Source: Hyphomicrobiales bacterium
Lineage (GTDB): Bacteria > Pseudomonadota > Alphaproteobacteria > Rhizobiales > Rhizobiaceae
DNA: 64,000 nt
Direction of reading: 5' to 3'
NCBI GenBank assembly: GCA_900466575.1
Contig: UBMP01000012.1
Coordinates: forward strand, 294,442-358,441
Positions 54,787-63,401 of the stretch are shown piece by piece (positions within the stretch are counted from its first letter, which is position 1; every line of letters starts with the position of its first letter). Below the pieces are notes generated by a model, which did no database searches, was not told the origin of the DNA, and saw only the letters and a list, made by a program, of their open reading frames with translations. The position numbers were made by a program, and so were the translations under genes.

Positions 54787-55632
54787 ATGACGGATTGGCA
54801 GGACTTGCGTCACTTCCTCGCGCTGGCTTCGGCGGGATCGCTCTCCGGCGCGGCGCGTCAGCTGGGCGTCGAGCATGCTACAGTTGCGCGCCGGGTTGCG
54901 GCACTGGAAGAAGCCATGGGTTTGCGGCTGGTGGATCGTCGTGGCCGGCAATTGACGCTGACGGCAGAGGGCGAGCGCGTCGCCAGCATTGCCCTGCGCA
55001 TGGAGGCCGAGGCGGATGGCCTTGCCCATATCCGCAAAGCCGACGGCGGCGTCGAAGGCGAGGTGACACTCAGCGTCCCGCCAAGCTACGCCGCGGCCCG
55101 TCTCATGCAGCCGCTTGCGAGCGTGCGTGCCCGGCATCCGGGTCTCCGGCTCCGCATCATCGGCGAAACGCGCTACGTCTCGCTGGAACGGCGCGAGGCC
55201 GATATCGCCATTCGCCTGCAACGCCCGGAAAAGGGCGAGTTTACGGTCCGGCGCATCGACAGCTTCGCCATGCGGCTTTATGGGAGTTCCGATTATCTGC
55301 GCGACCGCGCGGCAAGCACCTGGGAGTTCATCGCCTATGACGAGGCCATGGATGCGGCACCCCAGCAGCGCTGGCTGAAGGCGCGTTCGGGTGCTTCAGG
55401 ATATGCGCTGCGGGCCAGCACCCTGGACATGCAGGCAGCGCTTGCCCGGCTCGGCTGCGGCCTGGCGATGCTGCCCGACTTCCTAGCTGTCAACGATCCG
55501 ATGCTGCGGGCTGCCGAACCGGATGCCGAGCCTTTCTATCGCGAGGTCTGGATGACGGTTCATTCCGACATCAAGGACGTCCCCTCAATCCGGGTCGTCC
55601 TCGATGCGTTGAGCAGTCTCAGTCCCACTTGA
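54787..55632 (+). CDS. LysR-family transcriptional regulator
   Basis: A 281-residue LysR regulator from the ATG at 54787 (MTDWQDLRHFLALASAG). The longer upstream frame runs through the tandem repeats and is not protein-like. The helix-turn-helix has GAARQLGVEHATVARRVAAL and LVDRRGRQLTLTAEGERV. The co-inducer half follows. It is divergent from the quinone oxidoreductase, and its stop overlaps the convergent SMP-30 gene by 14 bases. Probably regulates the divergent oxidoreductase; inferred only. Confidence 0.88.
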   Translation: MTDWQDLRHFLALASAGSLSGAARQLGVEHATVARRVAALEEAMGLRLVDRRGRQLTLTAEGERVASIALRMEAEADGLAHIRKADGGVEGEVTLSVPPSYAAARLMQPLASVRARHPGLRLRIIGETRYVSLERREADIAIRLQRPEKGEFTVRRIDSFAMRLYGSSDYLRDRAASTWEFIAYDEAMDAAPQQRWLKARSGASGYALRASTLDMQAALARLGCGLAMLPDFLAVNDPMLRAAEPDAEPFYREVWMTVHSDIKDVPSIRVVLDALSSLSPT

Positions 55633-56512
55633 AGTCAGGCTCGAAACGGCCGTTGACCTTGATGCCTAGATCGAAGGTGAAGCCGGCCTGCGGCTCTGCG
55701 GCGAGCCGGTCCGCGTCCATGCCTTCCGACGCGCTGGTGACCATCAGCCGGTCGGCATTCTGGCCGATGAAGGCGGGGCAGGAGGTTTGCGACGTGGGCA
55801 GCTTGTAGACCGCAAGCTTGCGGCCGGATGGATCGAACTGGTGGACGCTGCCGCCATCCCAATGCGCGCTCCAGACATTTCCGTCGGCATCGCAGACCGC
55901 GCCATCGGCCGCGCCGCCGGCTTCGCGCTCGTCCGAGAATACTCTCGGCTCGCCCGCCGGCAGCCCCGTCTTCGGATCGACCGACACACTCTTGATGACG
56001 TTTTCCATCGTGTCCACGAAATAGGCCGTCGCGCCGTCCGGCGAGAAGCAGATGCTGTTCGGGATGGAGATGCCGGAAAAAAGCTTCGTCACTTTGCGTC
56101 CCGCCACGTGGTAGATCGCGCCCGCGCCGACGCGGCCTTCGCCGGTCTTGGTCATCGTGCCGAACCAGAGCGCGCCGCTCTGATGCACGCGGCCATCATT
56201 GGAACGCATATTCGGCTTGTCCGCCTCGATCTCAAGGGCGAGCTCCATCGCACCGGTCGCGCGGTCGCGGATATAGAGGCCGTTCTCCGAGACGAGCGCC
56301 TGACGCTTGTCGTCGATACGGGCGAGGACAGAGCACATGGCGGGCAGGCGATGCACCTGCTTCGTCCCCGTTGAAAGCTCCAGTGCGTGCAGCTCGCTGT
56401 CGACGATGTTGAACCAGTAGGCCGTATCGGTCGCCCGGTCATAGGTGGGGCCTTCGCCGAGATGGAGATTGGTCTTGCAAAGGGCTTGTCCCTGGAATTC
56501 ATACGTCTTCAT
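55619..56512 (-). CDS. SMP-30/gluconolactonase-family lactonase
   Basis: A 297-residue six-bladed beta-propeller sugar lactonase. Family segments are GEGPTYDRATDTAYWFNIV, NDGRVHQSGALWFGTM, IPNSICFSPDGATAYFVD and GAVCDADGNVWSAHW, containing the Glu, Asn and Asp metal ligands. It starts in the last codon of dgoA (ATGA overlap). Given dgoK and dgoA, it probably opens galactono-lactone or a related sugar lactone. Substrate is inferred. Confidence 0.9.
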   Translation of the reverse strand: MKTYEFQGQALCKTNLHLGEGPTYDRATDTAYWFNIVDSELHALELSTGTKQVHRLPAMCSVLARIDDKRQALVSENGLYIRDRATGAMELALEIEADKPNMRSNDGRVHQSGALWFGTMTKTGEGRVGAGAIYHVAGRKVTKLFSGISIPNSICFSPDGATAYFVDTMENVIKSVSVDPKTGLPAGEPRVFSDEREAGGAADGAVCDADGNVWSAHWDGGSVHQFDPSGRKLAVYKLPTSQTSCPAFIGQNADRLMVTSASEGMDADRLAAEPQAGFTFDLGIKVNGRFEPDFKWD

Positions 56513-57150
56513 GCGGCACCTCCAAAAACGGCATCATAGGCGGCAATCGTCGCACGAGCGCGCAACTGCACCTCGGCGGCCTTCATGCCGGACTTGTAGA
56601 TGCTGGAGCCAAGACCGAAGGCCTTGATCCCCGCCTTGGCATATTCGCTGAAGTTCTTGTCCGACACGCCGCCGACGGCGGCAATCATCAGGTCGGCCGG
56701 CAGCACGGCGCGGATCGCGTTGATCCCGTCCGGACCCAGCACGGAAGCCGGGAAGAACTTCAGGCCGGTGGCGCCGGCGCGGGCGGCCGCCAGCGCTTCC
56801 GTTGCCGTGAAGACGCCCGGCAGCGTGACCATGCCGAGATCGACCGCGCGTGTCAGCACCGGTACATCGACATTGGGGCTGACGAAAAGGCGTCCGCCGG
56901 CGTCCAGCAATTGGTTGACTTCGCCGACCGTCAGCACGGTGCCAGCCCCGATGAGCGCCGAGGCGGGCGCACGGCGCGCGGCAATCTCGATCGACTTGAA
57001 GGGGTCCGGCGAGTTCAGCGGAATCTCGATCGCCTCGAATCCTTCGTCGAGAAGCGCGCCGACAATGTCCTGTGCCTCCTCCGGCTTGAGACCGCGCAGG
57101 ATTGCGACCAGCGGATAGCGGATGGGCGGAAACGGAACGGGGACGGGCAT
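56509..57150 (-). CDS. dgoA: 2-dehydro-3-deoxy-6-phosphogalactonate aldolase
   Basis: Class I aldolase, 213 residues, cleaving KDPGal to pyruvate and glyceraldehyde-3-phosphate. The Schiff-base Lys is in TGLKFFPASVLG, and the N-terminal segment PLVAILRGLKPEEAQD with IEIPLNSPDPFKSI, GAGTVLT and FVSPNVD are the family hallmarks. The IPLNSPDP wording favours the KDPGal (DgoA) over the KDPG branch. AGGAG sits upstream of the ATG. It follows dgoK by 34 bases and overlaps the lactonase gene. Confidence 0.92.
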   Translation of the reverse strand: MPVPVPFPPIRYPLVAILRGLKPEEAQDIVGALLDEGFEAIEIPLNSPDPFKSIEIAARRAPASALIGAGTVLTVGEVNQLLDAGGRLFVSPNVDVPVLTRAVDLGMVTLPGVFTATEALAAARAGATGLKFFPASVLGPDGINAIRAVLPADLMIAAVGGVSDKNFSEYAKAGIKAFGLGSSIYKSGMKAAEVQLRARATIAAYDAVFGGAA

Positions 57151-57184
57151 GTGCCTTCACTCCTAGAATGACAGATGGAATTAA

Positions 57185-58090
57185 TCAGGACCAGATCTGG
57201 TTCGCGGCTGTCGCCAGCCCCTTGCGGACGGCGTCATCCGCATCAATGCTTTCATGGGCGATTTCGACCGCTCTCAATGCGCTTTCATACAAGGTTCGCA
57301 TCGCCCCGGAGGCCACAAGCCGGATCTTGTGCCTGTTGTCGCTCCCCGTCGCTCCGCCGATTTCCGCTCCGATCAAGGTCCCGGAGATATGGGCCAGCGC
57401 CGCTGCCGGCGTGGCGCCGTTCAGAAGCTGGCCCGAGCGGGCGGCAAACAACTGGCTGGTGACCCGCCCCGGCTGGGCGTACGCGGCCCGGACGGCATCC
57501 TTGAAGGAGGCGCTGTCCGCCCCTTCCGGCGCTGTCTTGTCAGGCGCTGCCAAGATCGTGTGCTTGCTGATCGCGTCGTAGAGTTCGCCGGTCATATAGG
57601 TCGAGAAGCTCTCGACGCGCCCTTCATCAATGGTCACCCATTTCGAATGGGTTCCCGGCATGCAGACGAGCGAGCGCTCGCTGAGCGCGCCGGCCGCGCC
57701 GAGCAGTTGCGTTTCCTCGCCGCGCATCACGTCGGGACGGCCGGTAAGCCGCTGGCAAAGGCCGGGCAGAATGCGGATATCGCGCTTGATGCCGGGCGCC
57801 GCAATCGCGCCCCGGCTGATCGCGGTCAGTTCCGCCGGCGTTTCCACATAGCCGGCTTCCGCCCAGCCGCCGCGCGCGCCGGCCATGCCGCAAATGAGAA
57901 TGGGCCTGTCCGCCGGTGCTTTCGCGGCTTTCAGATGACGCAGCAGCACGTTGCCGAACCCCTCGCGTGCTGCAAACAGCATGCCGTCGCCGCCGCGGCT
58001 TTCGGAAAGCACGTTGGCATCCTGGTCGAGAACCCAGAGCCGGAAGGAGGAAGTTCCCCAGTCGACAGCAATCAGATTGGGCTCACGCAT
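57185..58090 (-). CDS. dgoK: 2-dehydro-3-deoxygalactonokinase
   Basis: Kinase phosphorylating 2-dehydro-3-deoxygalactonate, 301 residues. The ATG at 58090 (MREPNLIAVDWGTSSFRLWV) overlaps the preceding stop (TGATG), and the phosphate-binding DWGTSSFR is the signature of this ASKHA-like family. Further family segments are ICGMAGARGGWAEAGY, MRGEETQLLGA, CMPGTHSKWV and ARSGQLL. The upstream reading frame is not needed. Middle gene of the sugar-acid operon. Confidence 0.93.
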   Translation of the reverse strand: MREPNLIAVDWGTSSFRLWVLDQDANVLSESRGGDGMLFAAREGFGNVLLRHLKAAKAPADRPILICGMAGARGGWAEAGYVETPAELTAISRGAIAAPGIKRDIRILPGLCQRLTGRPDVMRGEETQLLGAAGALSERSLVCMPGTHSKWVTIDEGRVESFSTYMTGELYDAISKHTILAAPDKTAPEGADSASFKDAVRAAYAQPGRVTSQLFAARSGQLLNGATPAAALAHISGTLIGAEIGGATGSDNRHKIRLVASGAMRTLYESALRAVEIAHESIDADDAVRKGLATAANQIWS

Positions 58091-58860
58091 CAGAAAACGC
58101 CTCCGTCGACGATCATGGATTGGGCCGTCATCGCAGCCGATTGCGACGAGGCAAGGAACAGGCAGGGGCCGACGAGGTCTGTCGCCTCCAGCGGTCGCTT
58201 CAGGCATTGCCTGTCGGCCACGAAACTGGCGACGCCTTCATCCGTCAGCCAGAGTTTCTTCTGACGCTCGGTCACCACCATGCCGGGCAGGATCGCGTTG
58301 ACGCGAATGCCGGCGGGGCCGAAGCGGCCGGCCAGAGTCTTCGTCAGCCCGATGATACCGGCCTTGGCTGCGCCATAAGCTGGCAGGTCGCCCATGTTGA
58401 GCAGATAGGCAATGGAAGAGAAATTCACGATTGCGGCGCCGCCGGCCTTCTCCAGATAGGGCGCAGCAGCCTGCGTGACGAACATGAGCGGCTTCAGATT
58501 GACCGCCTGGCTCGCGTCCCACTGTGCCTCGCTGATGGTCGCCGGATCATGGCGGTCGTCGCGGGCGGCGTTGTTGACGAGAACCTGGAGGCCGCCCAGC
58601 AAGTCTGCAGCCTTGCGCACGGCAGCCTGCGCGTCGGCCACGAGCGACAGGTCCGCCTGGATGAACAGCGGCGGGTGGCCGGCATTGCGCAGTTGGGCAA
58701 CGAGTACCGCGCCTGCTGCGCCGTCGATGTCGATGAAGGCGACGCGGGCGCCCTGCCGGACGAAGCCTTCCACCAAGCTGGCGCCGATGCCGCTCGCGCC
58801 GCCGGTGACCAGAACCGGCGCGTCCCGCAAGCAGGCATATTGCACGCGATCGGCCTGCAT
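58090..58860 (-). CDS. Short-chain dehydrogenase, probably sugar 1-dehydrogenase
   Basis: A 256-residue SDR from the ATG at 58860, with a strong GGGAGGA upstream; a longer frame to 58926 is unlikely. The cofactor motif is LVTGGASGIGASLV, NNAARDD is the stabilising segment, and the catalytic Ser and Tyr-Lys are in NFSSIAYL and YGAAKAG. RQCLKRPLEATDL is like D-galactose 1-dehydrogenases. First gene of the operon, which supports galactose oxidation; the substrate is not proven. Confidence 0.9.
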   Translation of the reverse strand: MQADRVQYACLRDAPVLVTGGASGIGASLVEGFVRQGARVAFIDIDGAAGAVLVAQLRNAGHPPLFIQADLSLVADAQAAVRKAADLLGGLQVLVNNAARDDRHDPATISEAQWDASQAVNLKPLMFVTQAAAPYLEKAGGAAIVNFSSIAYLLNMGDLPAYGAAKAGIIGLTKTLAGRFGPAGIRVNAILPGMVVTERQKKLWLTDEGVASFVADRQCLKRPLEATDLVGPCLFLASSQSAAMTAQSMIVDGGVF

Positions 58861-58919
58861 TGATCCTCCCTGGCCAGCGTGAAGGTCCGTTGCTGAGGGC
58901 GCGGAAACCGTGGCCATCT

Positions 58920-58936
58920 GTTCCATTATGTGGAAC
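58920..58936. promoter_or_regulatory. Operator candidate for the IclR regulator
   Basis: GTTCCA and TGGAAC arms with TTATG between, in the spacer between the SDR and iclR genes. A further GCGGAATAAT lies 14 bases on. IclR-type proteins bind TGGAA/TTCCA-style palindromes; assignment is inference. Confidence 0.6.
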
Positions 58937-59015
58937 TATGTTTGACTATGCGGAATAATCGGGTTTATCCTGATGGACGTCAAGTGCTTTCGAGGCCGAA
59001 CACGAGGATGATGGC

Positions 59016-59798
59016 GTGAGTGTCCACGATACCGGAACCCTGGGGAAAGTCATCGCCATCCTCGACGTGGTCGCCGGTTCGCCGTCGCCGCTTCGTTTTT
59101 CGGATATTCTGGCCGCGACGGGGGAGCCGCGCGGCACGCTGCATCGGCGTCTGCACCAGATGCTGGACGAGGGATTGCTCGAGAACCGCACCGACGGGCG
59201 CTATAGCCTTGGCCTGCGCCTCATGCATTTCGCCTCGGTCGCCTGGGCACGAAACGATATCCGGACGATCGCGCGCCCACATCTGGAGGCGCTGCGGGAG
59301 AAGGTTGGCGAGACTGTGCATTTTGGCATGCTGACCGGAGCGGAAATTTCTTATCTCGACAAGGTCGAGGCGCTTCAGAACGTTCGCATGCATTCGCATG
59401 TGGGCGCGGTTTCGCCCGTTTATTGTACGGGCATTGGAAAGGCCGCCCTGGCGCGGCTTGATGACAAGGTTCTTGCGGATTTGCTGCCGAAGATAAGCTT
59501 CAGGCAATTTACACCGACAACTATAAGCAACAGTGATCAATTGCTGGCCGCGTTGAGGATCGTACGTCGGGATGGTGTAGCCTACGACCTCGAGGAACAC
59601 GAGCCCGGAATTTGCTGTATTGCCGTGGGAATTGAAGCGGGTGACAAGATTTGCGGCGTTTCCATCACGGCACCGGCTTATCGAGCCAGCAGGGAAAGAC
59701 TTGATTCGTGGCGCAGCGATCTTTCCGAAACGGCGAGGCAAATCGAGTTCGAATTGTTCGCCCGTCTGGGGCCGGCGGCCATGCGATCCGTCACGTGA
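59016..59798 (+). CDS. IclR-family transcriptional regulator
   Basis: A 260-residue regulator from the GTG at 59016, with GAGG eight bases upstream. The winged helix is VIAILDVVAGSPSPLRFSDI and RGTLHRRLHQMLDEG. The C-terminal effector domain has IARPHLEALREKVGETVHFG, VGAVSPVYCTGIGKAAL and ICCIAVGIE. Divergent from the SDR-dgoK-dgoA-lactonase operon with a palindromic site between, so it most likely represses that operon until a sugar acid is present. Confidence 0.9.
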   Translation: MSVHDTGTLGKVIAILDVVAGSPSPLRFSDILAATGEPRGTLHRRLHQMLDEGLLENRTDGRYSLGLRLMHFASVAWARNDIRTIARPHLEALREKVGETVHFGMLTGAEISYLDKVEALQNVRMHSHVGAVSPVYCTGIGKAALARLDDKVLADLLPKISFRQFTPTTISNSDQLLAALRIVRRDGVAYDLEEHEPGICCIAVGIEAGDKICGVSITAPAYRASRERLDSWRSDLSETARQIEFELFARLGPAAMRSVT

Positions 59799-59990
59799 TC
59801 GCCTGGAAAAAATAAGTGAAAACAAAGAGAAGTGCATGTCCGCAGAGAGGCGGATCACTTGAGTTTGAAGTCGAAGCTGAATTGGCTTGTATCAATTTAA
59901 TGATGTGCTAATTCAGAAATTGGTCGATTGACTTCTTCTATCGTTTCGATGTCGATGGCGCTCTGATTTGCATGATCTTCATCTGCAGGG

Positions 59991-60776
59991 ATGATGAGCC
60001 CAGTGAAAGGTATTGTCTTGCGACAAACGTTGTTCACAGAGCGAGATATCGCTGAATTGTGGAAAGCCGGAGCCAGATTCGAGCTGGAGTTCTCCGAACT
60101 GAAAACCCAGTTTGACGTGTTTCGTGCGCTCAAGCGCGTGACGGCTGATTTCGGCTGGCGTGCTTTCATGGTCATGCGCATGCCGCGCGATCTCGAGGAC
60201 ATCACGCTTTCCGCGCTGTCGATCATCTGCAGTTGGCCCGCGGAACTTGTCAGCCGCTACGATGAGAACGGCCTCTTGAAGCGCAGTCCCATCCTGGAGC
60301 GCCTGAAGAAATCGGTCACGCCCTTTCGCTTCGATATGACGAGCATTCCGGAGGGCGAGCGGCAGGGGGCCGTCGGCAAGGCGGTGGAGATGTTCACGAA
60401 CTTCAACATGACGCGGGGCGCCTATTTCCCGGTTCATGATGTGCTGGGAAACCGCGCCGCTGTTGTCCTTTCCGGCGATCGGGAGCCGGCGGAAATCAGC
60501 GAAATGCTGCAGCTGTCGATGATTTCGACATTGCTTTACGAGCGGATCTCGCAGCTTCAATATGCCGACGAAAAGCCATCGGAGGAGCTCAGCGAACGAG
60601 AGGTGGAATGCCTGATCCTGACCTCGGCGGGGCGCACAAGCGCCGAAATTTCAGAGGTTTTGGGTGTGTCCGAACATTCGGTCAACCATTACCTCAACCG
60701 CGCCGCCAAGAAGCTGGGAACCTCCAACCGTACGCAGGCCGTGGCGAAAGCCCTGAGGATCGGACTGATCCGTTGA
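59991..60776 (+). CDS. LuxR-type regulator with autoinducer-binding-like domain
   Basis: A 261-residue orphan LuxR protein. The N-terminal domain looks like the autoinducer-binding fold: FRALKRVTADFGWRAFMVMR, then SWPAELVSRYDENGLLKRSP and TPFRFD. Several signal-contact residues of TraR-type proteins differ (Ser-Pro replaces Asp-Pro). The C-terminal helix-turn-helix is LSEREVECLILTSAGRTSAE and VLGVSEHSVNHYLNRAAKKLG. No luxI gene is nearby. Two adjacent ATGs at 59991 and 59994 are possible starts. Confidence 0.88.
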   Translation: MMSPVKGIVLRQTLFTERDIAELWKAGARFELEFSELKTQFDVFRALKRVTADFGWRAFMVMRMPRDLEDITLSALSIICSWPAELVSRYDENGLLKRSPILERLKKSVTPFRFDMTSIPEGERQGAVGKAVEMFTNFNMTRGAYFPVHDVLGNRAAVVLSGDREPAEISEMLQLSMISTLLYERISQLQYADEKPSEELSEREVECLILTSAGRTSAEISEVLGVSEHSVNHYLNRAAKKLGTSNRTQAVAKALRIGLIR

Positions 60777-60886
60777 CGAGGACCAACCTCAGATTTACGT
60801 GGATATCCGTGGCCGGCTTACGGTAATGACATTTGTAGGTTCGCTTGCGGTGCCTATATAAAGCGCGGCAATCAACGGAAAGCGCC

Positions 60887-61915
60887 ATGAGTTCAATCGA
60901 CACCCCGCTGAAAGTCTCCATTGTTGCGCCCTGCTACAATGAAGAGGAAGTCATCGAGGAATTTGTCCGCCGCGCGCTTGCCGCCGGCCGTTCGGCTGCC
61001 GAGGGCAGTTTCGAACTTGTTCTGATCGATGACGGTTCCCGCGATGCGACCTGGTCGAAGATCGAGGCGATGTCGCGCCAGCACCCCGAGATCGTCGGTG
61101 TCCGGCTGATGCGAAACCACGGTCATGAGCTCGCTTCGACCGCAGGCATTGCCTCGTCGCGTGGCGCGCGCATACTGCTCATCGACGCGGATCTGCAGGA
61201 CCCGCCGGAGCTGCTTTCGGACATGATGGAGATGATGGACCGGGGTGCGGACGTGGTTTACGGCCAGCGCGGCGTGCGCAAGGGCGAAAGCTGGATGAAG
61301 CTGACGACGGCCGCCGTTTTCTATCGTCTTCTGCGCTGGCTCGCGAGCGTCGACATTCCCTCGGATACGGGCGATTTCCGGCTGATGACGCGCCGCGTCG
61401 CCGAGCTTCTCCTGTCCATGCCCGAGCGCGACCGCTTCCTGCGCGGCATGATCAGCTGGATCGGTGGTCGTCAGGTCCCGATCGTGTATGAGCGCGATGA
61501 ACGTCACGCCGGAACGACCAAATATTCCTATTCCAAGCTTCTGCGTCTGGCGCTTGACGCCATCACGGGCTTTTCTGCGCGTCCGCTGCGGATTGCATCC
61601 TGGGCGGGCGTGATCACGGCCTTCATCGCACTCGGTCTGCTCGTCTACACATTCTATAGCTTCGAAGCCGGCTGGGCCGTCACCGGCTGGTCGAGCACCA
61701 TGGTTGCCATCACGGTCTTCAGCGCGGTCCAGCTGATCACGTTGGGCATCCTCGGCGAATACGTCGGTCGGCTTGTTCAGCAAAGCAAGGGCAGGCCGCT
61801 TTACATGGTTGATCGTGTGGTCCGCGACGGCCAGGATATTCAACTCCTGGATTGCCCGGAGATGCGCGGCGCGCGCGACCCTCGGTCCGTCACCCGCGAC
61901 CCCTTCTTGCCGTGA
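60887..61915 (+). CDS. GT2-family glycosyltransferase with two C-terminal membrane segments
   Basis: A 342-residue inner-membrane glycosyltransferase like bactoprenol glucosyl transferase or dolichol-phosphate mannosyltransferase. The GT-A fold starts VSIVAPCYNEEEVIEEFVRR, with LIDDGSRDATWSKIEA and the metal-binding LIDADLQDPPEL. Its C-terminus has two hydrophobic segments (IASWAGVITAFIALGLLVYTF and VAITVFSAVQLITLGILGEYVG). It probably transfers a sugar to undecaprenyl phosphate. The ATG at 60887 has GGAAAG upstream. Confidence 0.9.
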   Translation: MSSIDTPLKVSIVAPCYNEEEVIEEFVRRALAAGRSAAEGSFELVLIDDGSRDATWSKIEAMSRQHPEIVGVRLMRNHGHELASTAGIASSRGARILLIDADLQDPPELLSDMMEMMDRGADVVYGQRGVRKGESWMKLTTAAVFYRLLRWLASVDIPSDTGDFRLMTRRVAELLLSMPERDRFLRGMISWIGGRQVPIVYERDERHAGTTKYSYSKLLRLALDAITGFSARPLRIASWAGVITAFIALGLLVYTFYSFEAGWAVTGWSSTMVAITVFSAVQLITLGILGEYVGRLVQQSKGRPLYMVDRVVRDGQDIQLLDCPEMRGARDPRSVTRDPFLP

Positions 61916-61995
61916 GGCCGCTCCTGCCCTAAATGAGGCCGTGGAACGCGAGCCGTCATCAGGGCGGGCACGCCAGCGATTGCAAGGAGAATGCG

Positions 61996-63126
61996 ATGTC
62001 GGCAGAACTTTCAGCCAAGGTCCTCGACAAGCTGAAAACGCTGCAGATGCCGGGCGCAGGCAAGGATATCGTCAGCCTCGGGCTGGTGTCGGACGTCTTC
62101 GTGTCCCAGGGCAAGGCCTATTTCTCCATCTCGGTCCCATCCGAATCCGCCAATAGCCTTGAGCCCTTGCGCGAGCAGGCGGCGGCGCTTGCCTCATCCG
62201 TTCCCGGCATCAGCGCAGCCACCGTCGTGCTGACCGCGGACCGCAAGGCGGGCGCTCCAACGGCACCGCCGCAGGCGCAGCGTCCCGCCCACGGCCATGC
62301 CCATGCCCAGCCGCGCGCGGTCGCCAAACAGGCCATTCCCGGCATCGGCGCAATCGTGGCGGTTGCTTCGGGCAAGGGCGGCGTCGGCAAATCGACGACG
62401 GCGGTCAATCTCGCGCTCGCCTTGCAGGCCAATGGCCTGCGTGCGGCCGTGCTCGATGCCGACATCTACGGCCCCTCGCTGCCGCGCCTCATGAAGATTT
62501 CCGGCCGCCCGCAGCAGGTCGATGGCCGGATCCGGCCGATGGAAAACTATGGCATGAAGGTCATGTCGATGGGCTTCCTGGTGGATGAGGGCACAGCCAT
62601 GATCTGGCGCGGCCCGATGATCCAGTCGGCGCTGCTGCAGATGCTCCGCGAAGTCGCCTGGGGAGACCTCGACGTGCTGGTCATCGACATGCCGCCGGGC
62701 ACCGGCGACGTCCAGTTGACCCTTGCCCAGCAGGCGGCGCTCGCCGGTGCGGTCATTGTTTCGACGCCGCAGGATCTGGCGTTGATCGACGCCCGCAAGG
62801 CGGTCAACATGTTCAACAAGGTCGAGGTTCCGATCCTCGGCATCGTTGAAAACATGAGCCATTTCGTTTGTCCGAATTGCGGAACGAGCCATGACATCTT
62901 CGGTCATGGCGGGGCTAAGGCAGAGGCGGAAAAGATCGGCGCGCCTTTCCTCGGGGAAATTCCGCTCGACATGGAAATCCGGATGAATTCCGATGCTGGC
63001 ACACCGGTCGTGGTGAGCCACCCGGACGGGCCGCACGCCAGGGCCTATCGTGAGATTGCCCGCAAGCTGTGGGAAGGCATCGAGGGCCGCGCAGCTCCGG
63101 CTTTTCCGGACATCAGCTTTGAATGA
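61996..63126 (+). CDS. Mrp/ApbC-family iron-sulfur carrier ATPase
   Basis: A 376-residue P-loop ATPase (NBP35/Mrp group) that carries iron-sulfur clusters to target proteins. The ATG at 61996 has AAGGAG six bases upstream. An N-terminal domain of about 100 residues (KLKTLQMPGAGKDIVSLGLV) resembles DUF59/MIP18. The deviant Walker A is SGKGGVGKSTTAVNLALAL from Gly126, and CPNC at 292-295 is the probable cluster-binding site. The family start and length match. Confidence 0.93.
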   Translation: MSAELSAKVLDKLKTLQMPGAGKDIVSLGLVSDVFVSQGKAYFSISVPSESANSLEPLREQAAALASSVPGISAATVVLTADRKAGAPTAPPQAQRPAHGHAHAQPRAVAKQAIPGIGAIVAVASGKGGVGKSTTAVNLALALQANGLRAAVLDADIYGPSLPRLMKISGRPQQVDGRIRPMENYGMKVMSMGFLVDEGTAMIWRGPMIQSALLQMLREVAWGDLDVLVIDMPPGTGDVQLTLAQQAALAGAVIVSTPQDLALIDARKAVNMFNKVEVPILGIVENMSHFVCPNCGTSHDIFGHGGAKAEAEKIGAPFLGEIPLDMEIRMNSDAGTPVVVSHPDGPHARAYREIARKLWEGIEGRAAPAFPDISFE

Positions 63127-63401
63127 GGCAGGGTGCTACAGGCTGGCCCAGCGACCGAACGCCACAGGTGCGCATCTTTGAAAAGCCGGATTTTCGTCAA
63201 ATTTCCGCTTGGAATCTTAACCGGCCTGTGATTTGAATGCAGCGCAGCAGGGGCATTGCCAGGGTGTACAGAGAGACACTCTCTGCCTCCGCGTAATTGA
63301 AATGAACGTAAGGAAAAATCCTTAGGACAGCGGACGCGGCTTTCGGGCCTGACGATAACACCGCACACGACGTTTCATATTGGCAGGGACCATCCCGTTT
63401 C
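63127..63401. other. Spacer between mrp and corA
   Basis: No gene supported. Two small perfect hairpins are present: CAGAGAG/CTCTCTG at 63269-63285 and TAAGGA/TCCTTA at 63309-63324. Neither has a terminal T-run, so regulatory function is unproven. Confidence 0.5.

Noticed and set aside
57254..58264. 336-codon open frame on the plus strand
   Set aside because: Antisense of dgoK and the SDR gene.
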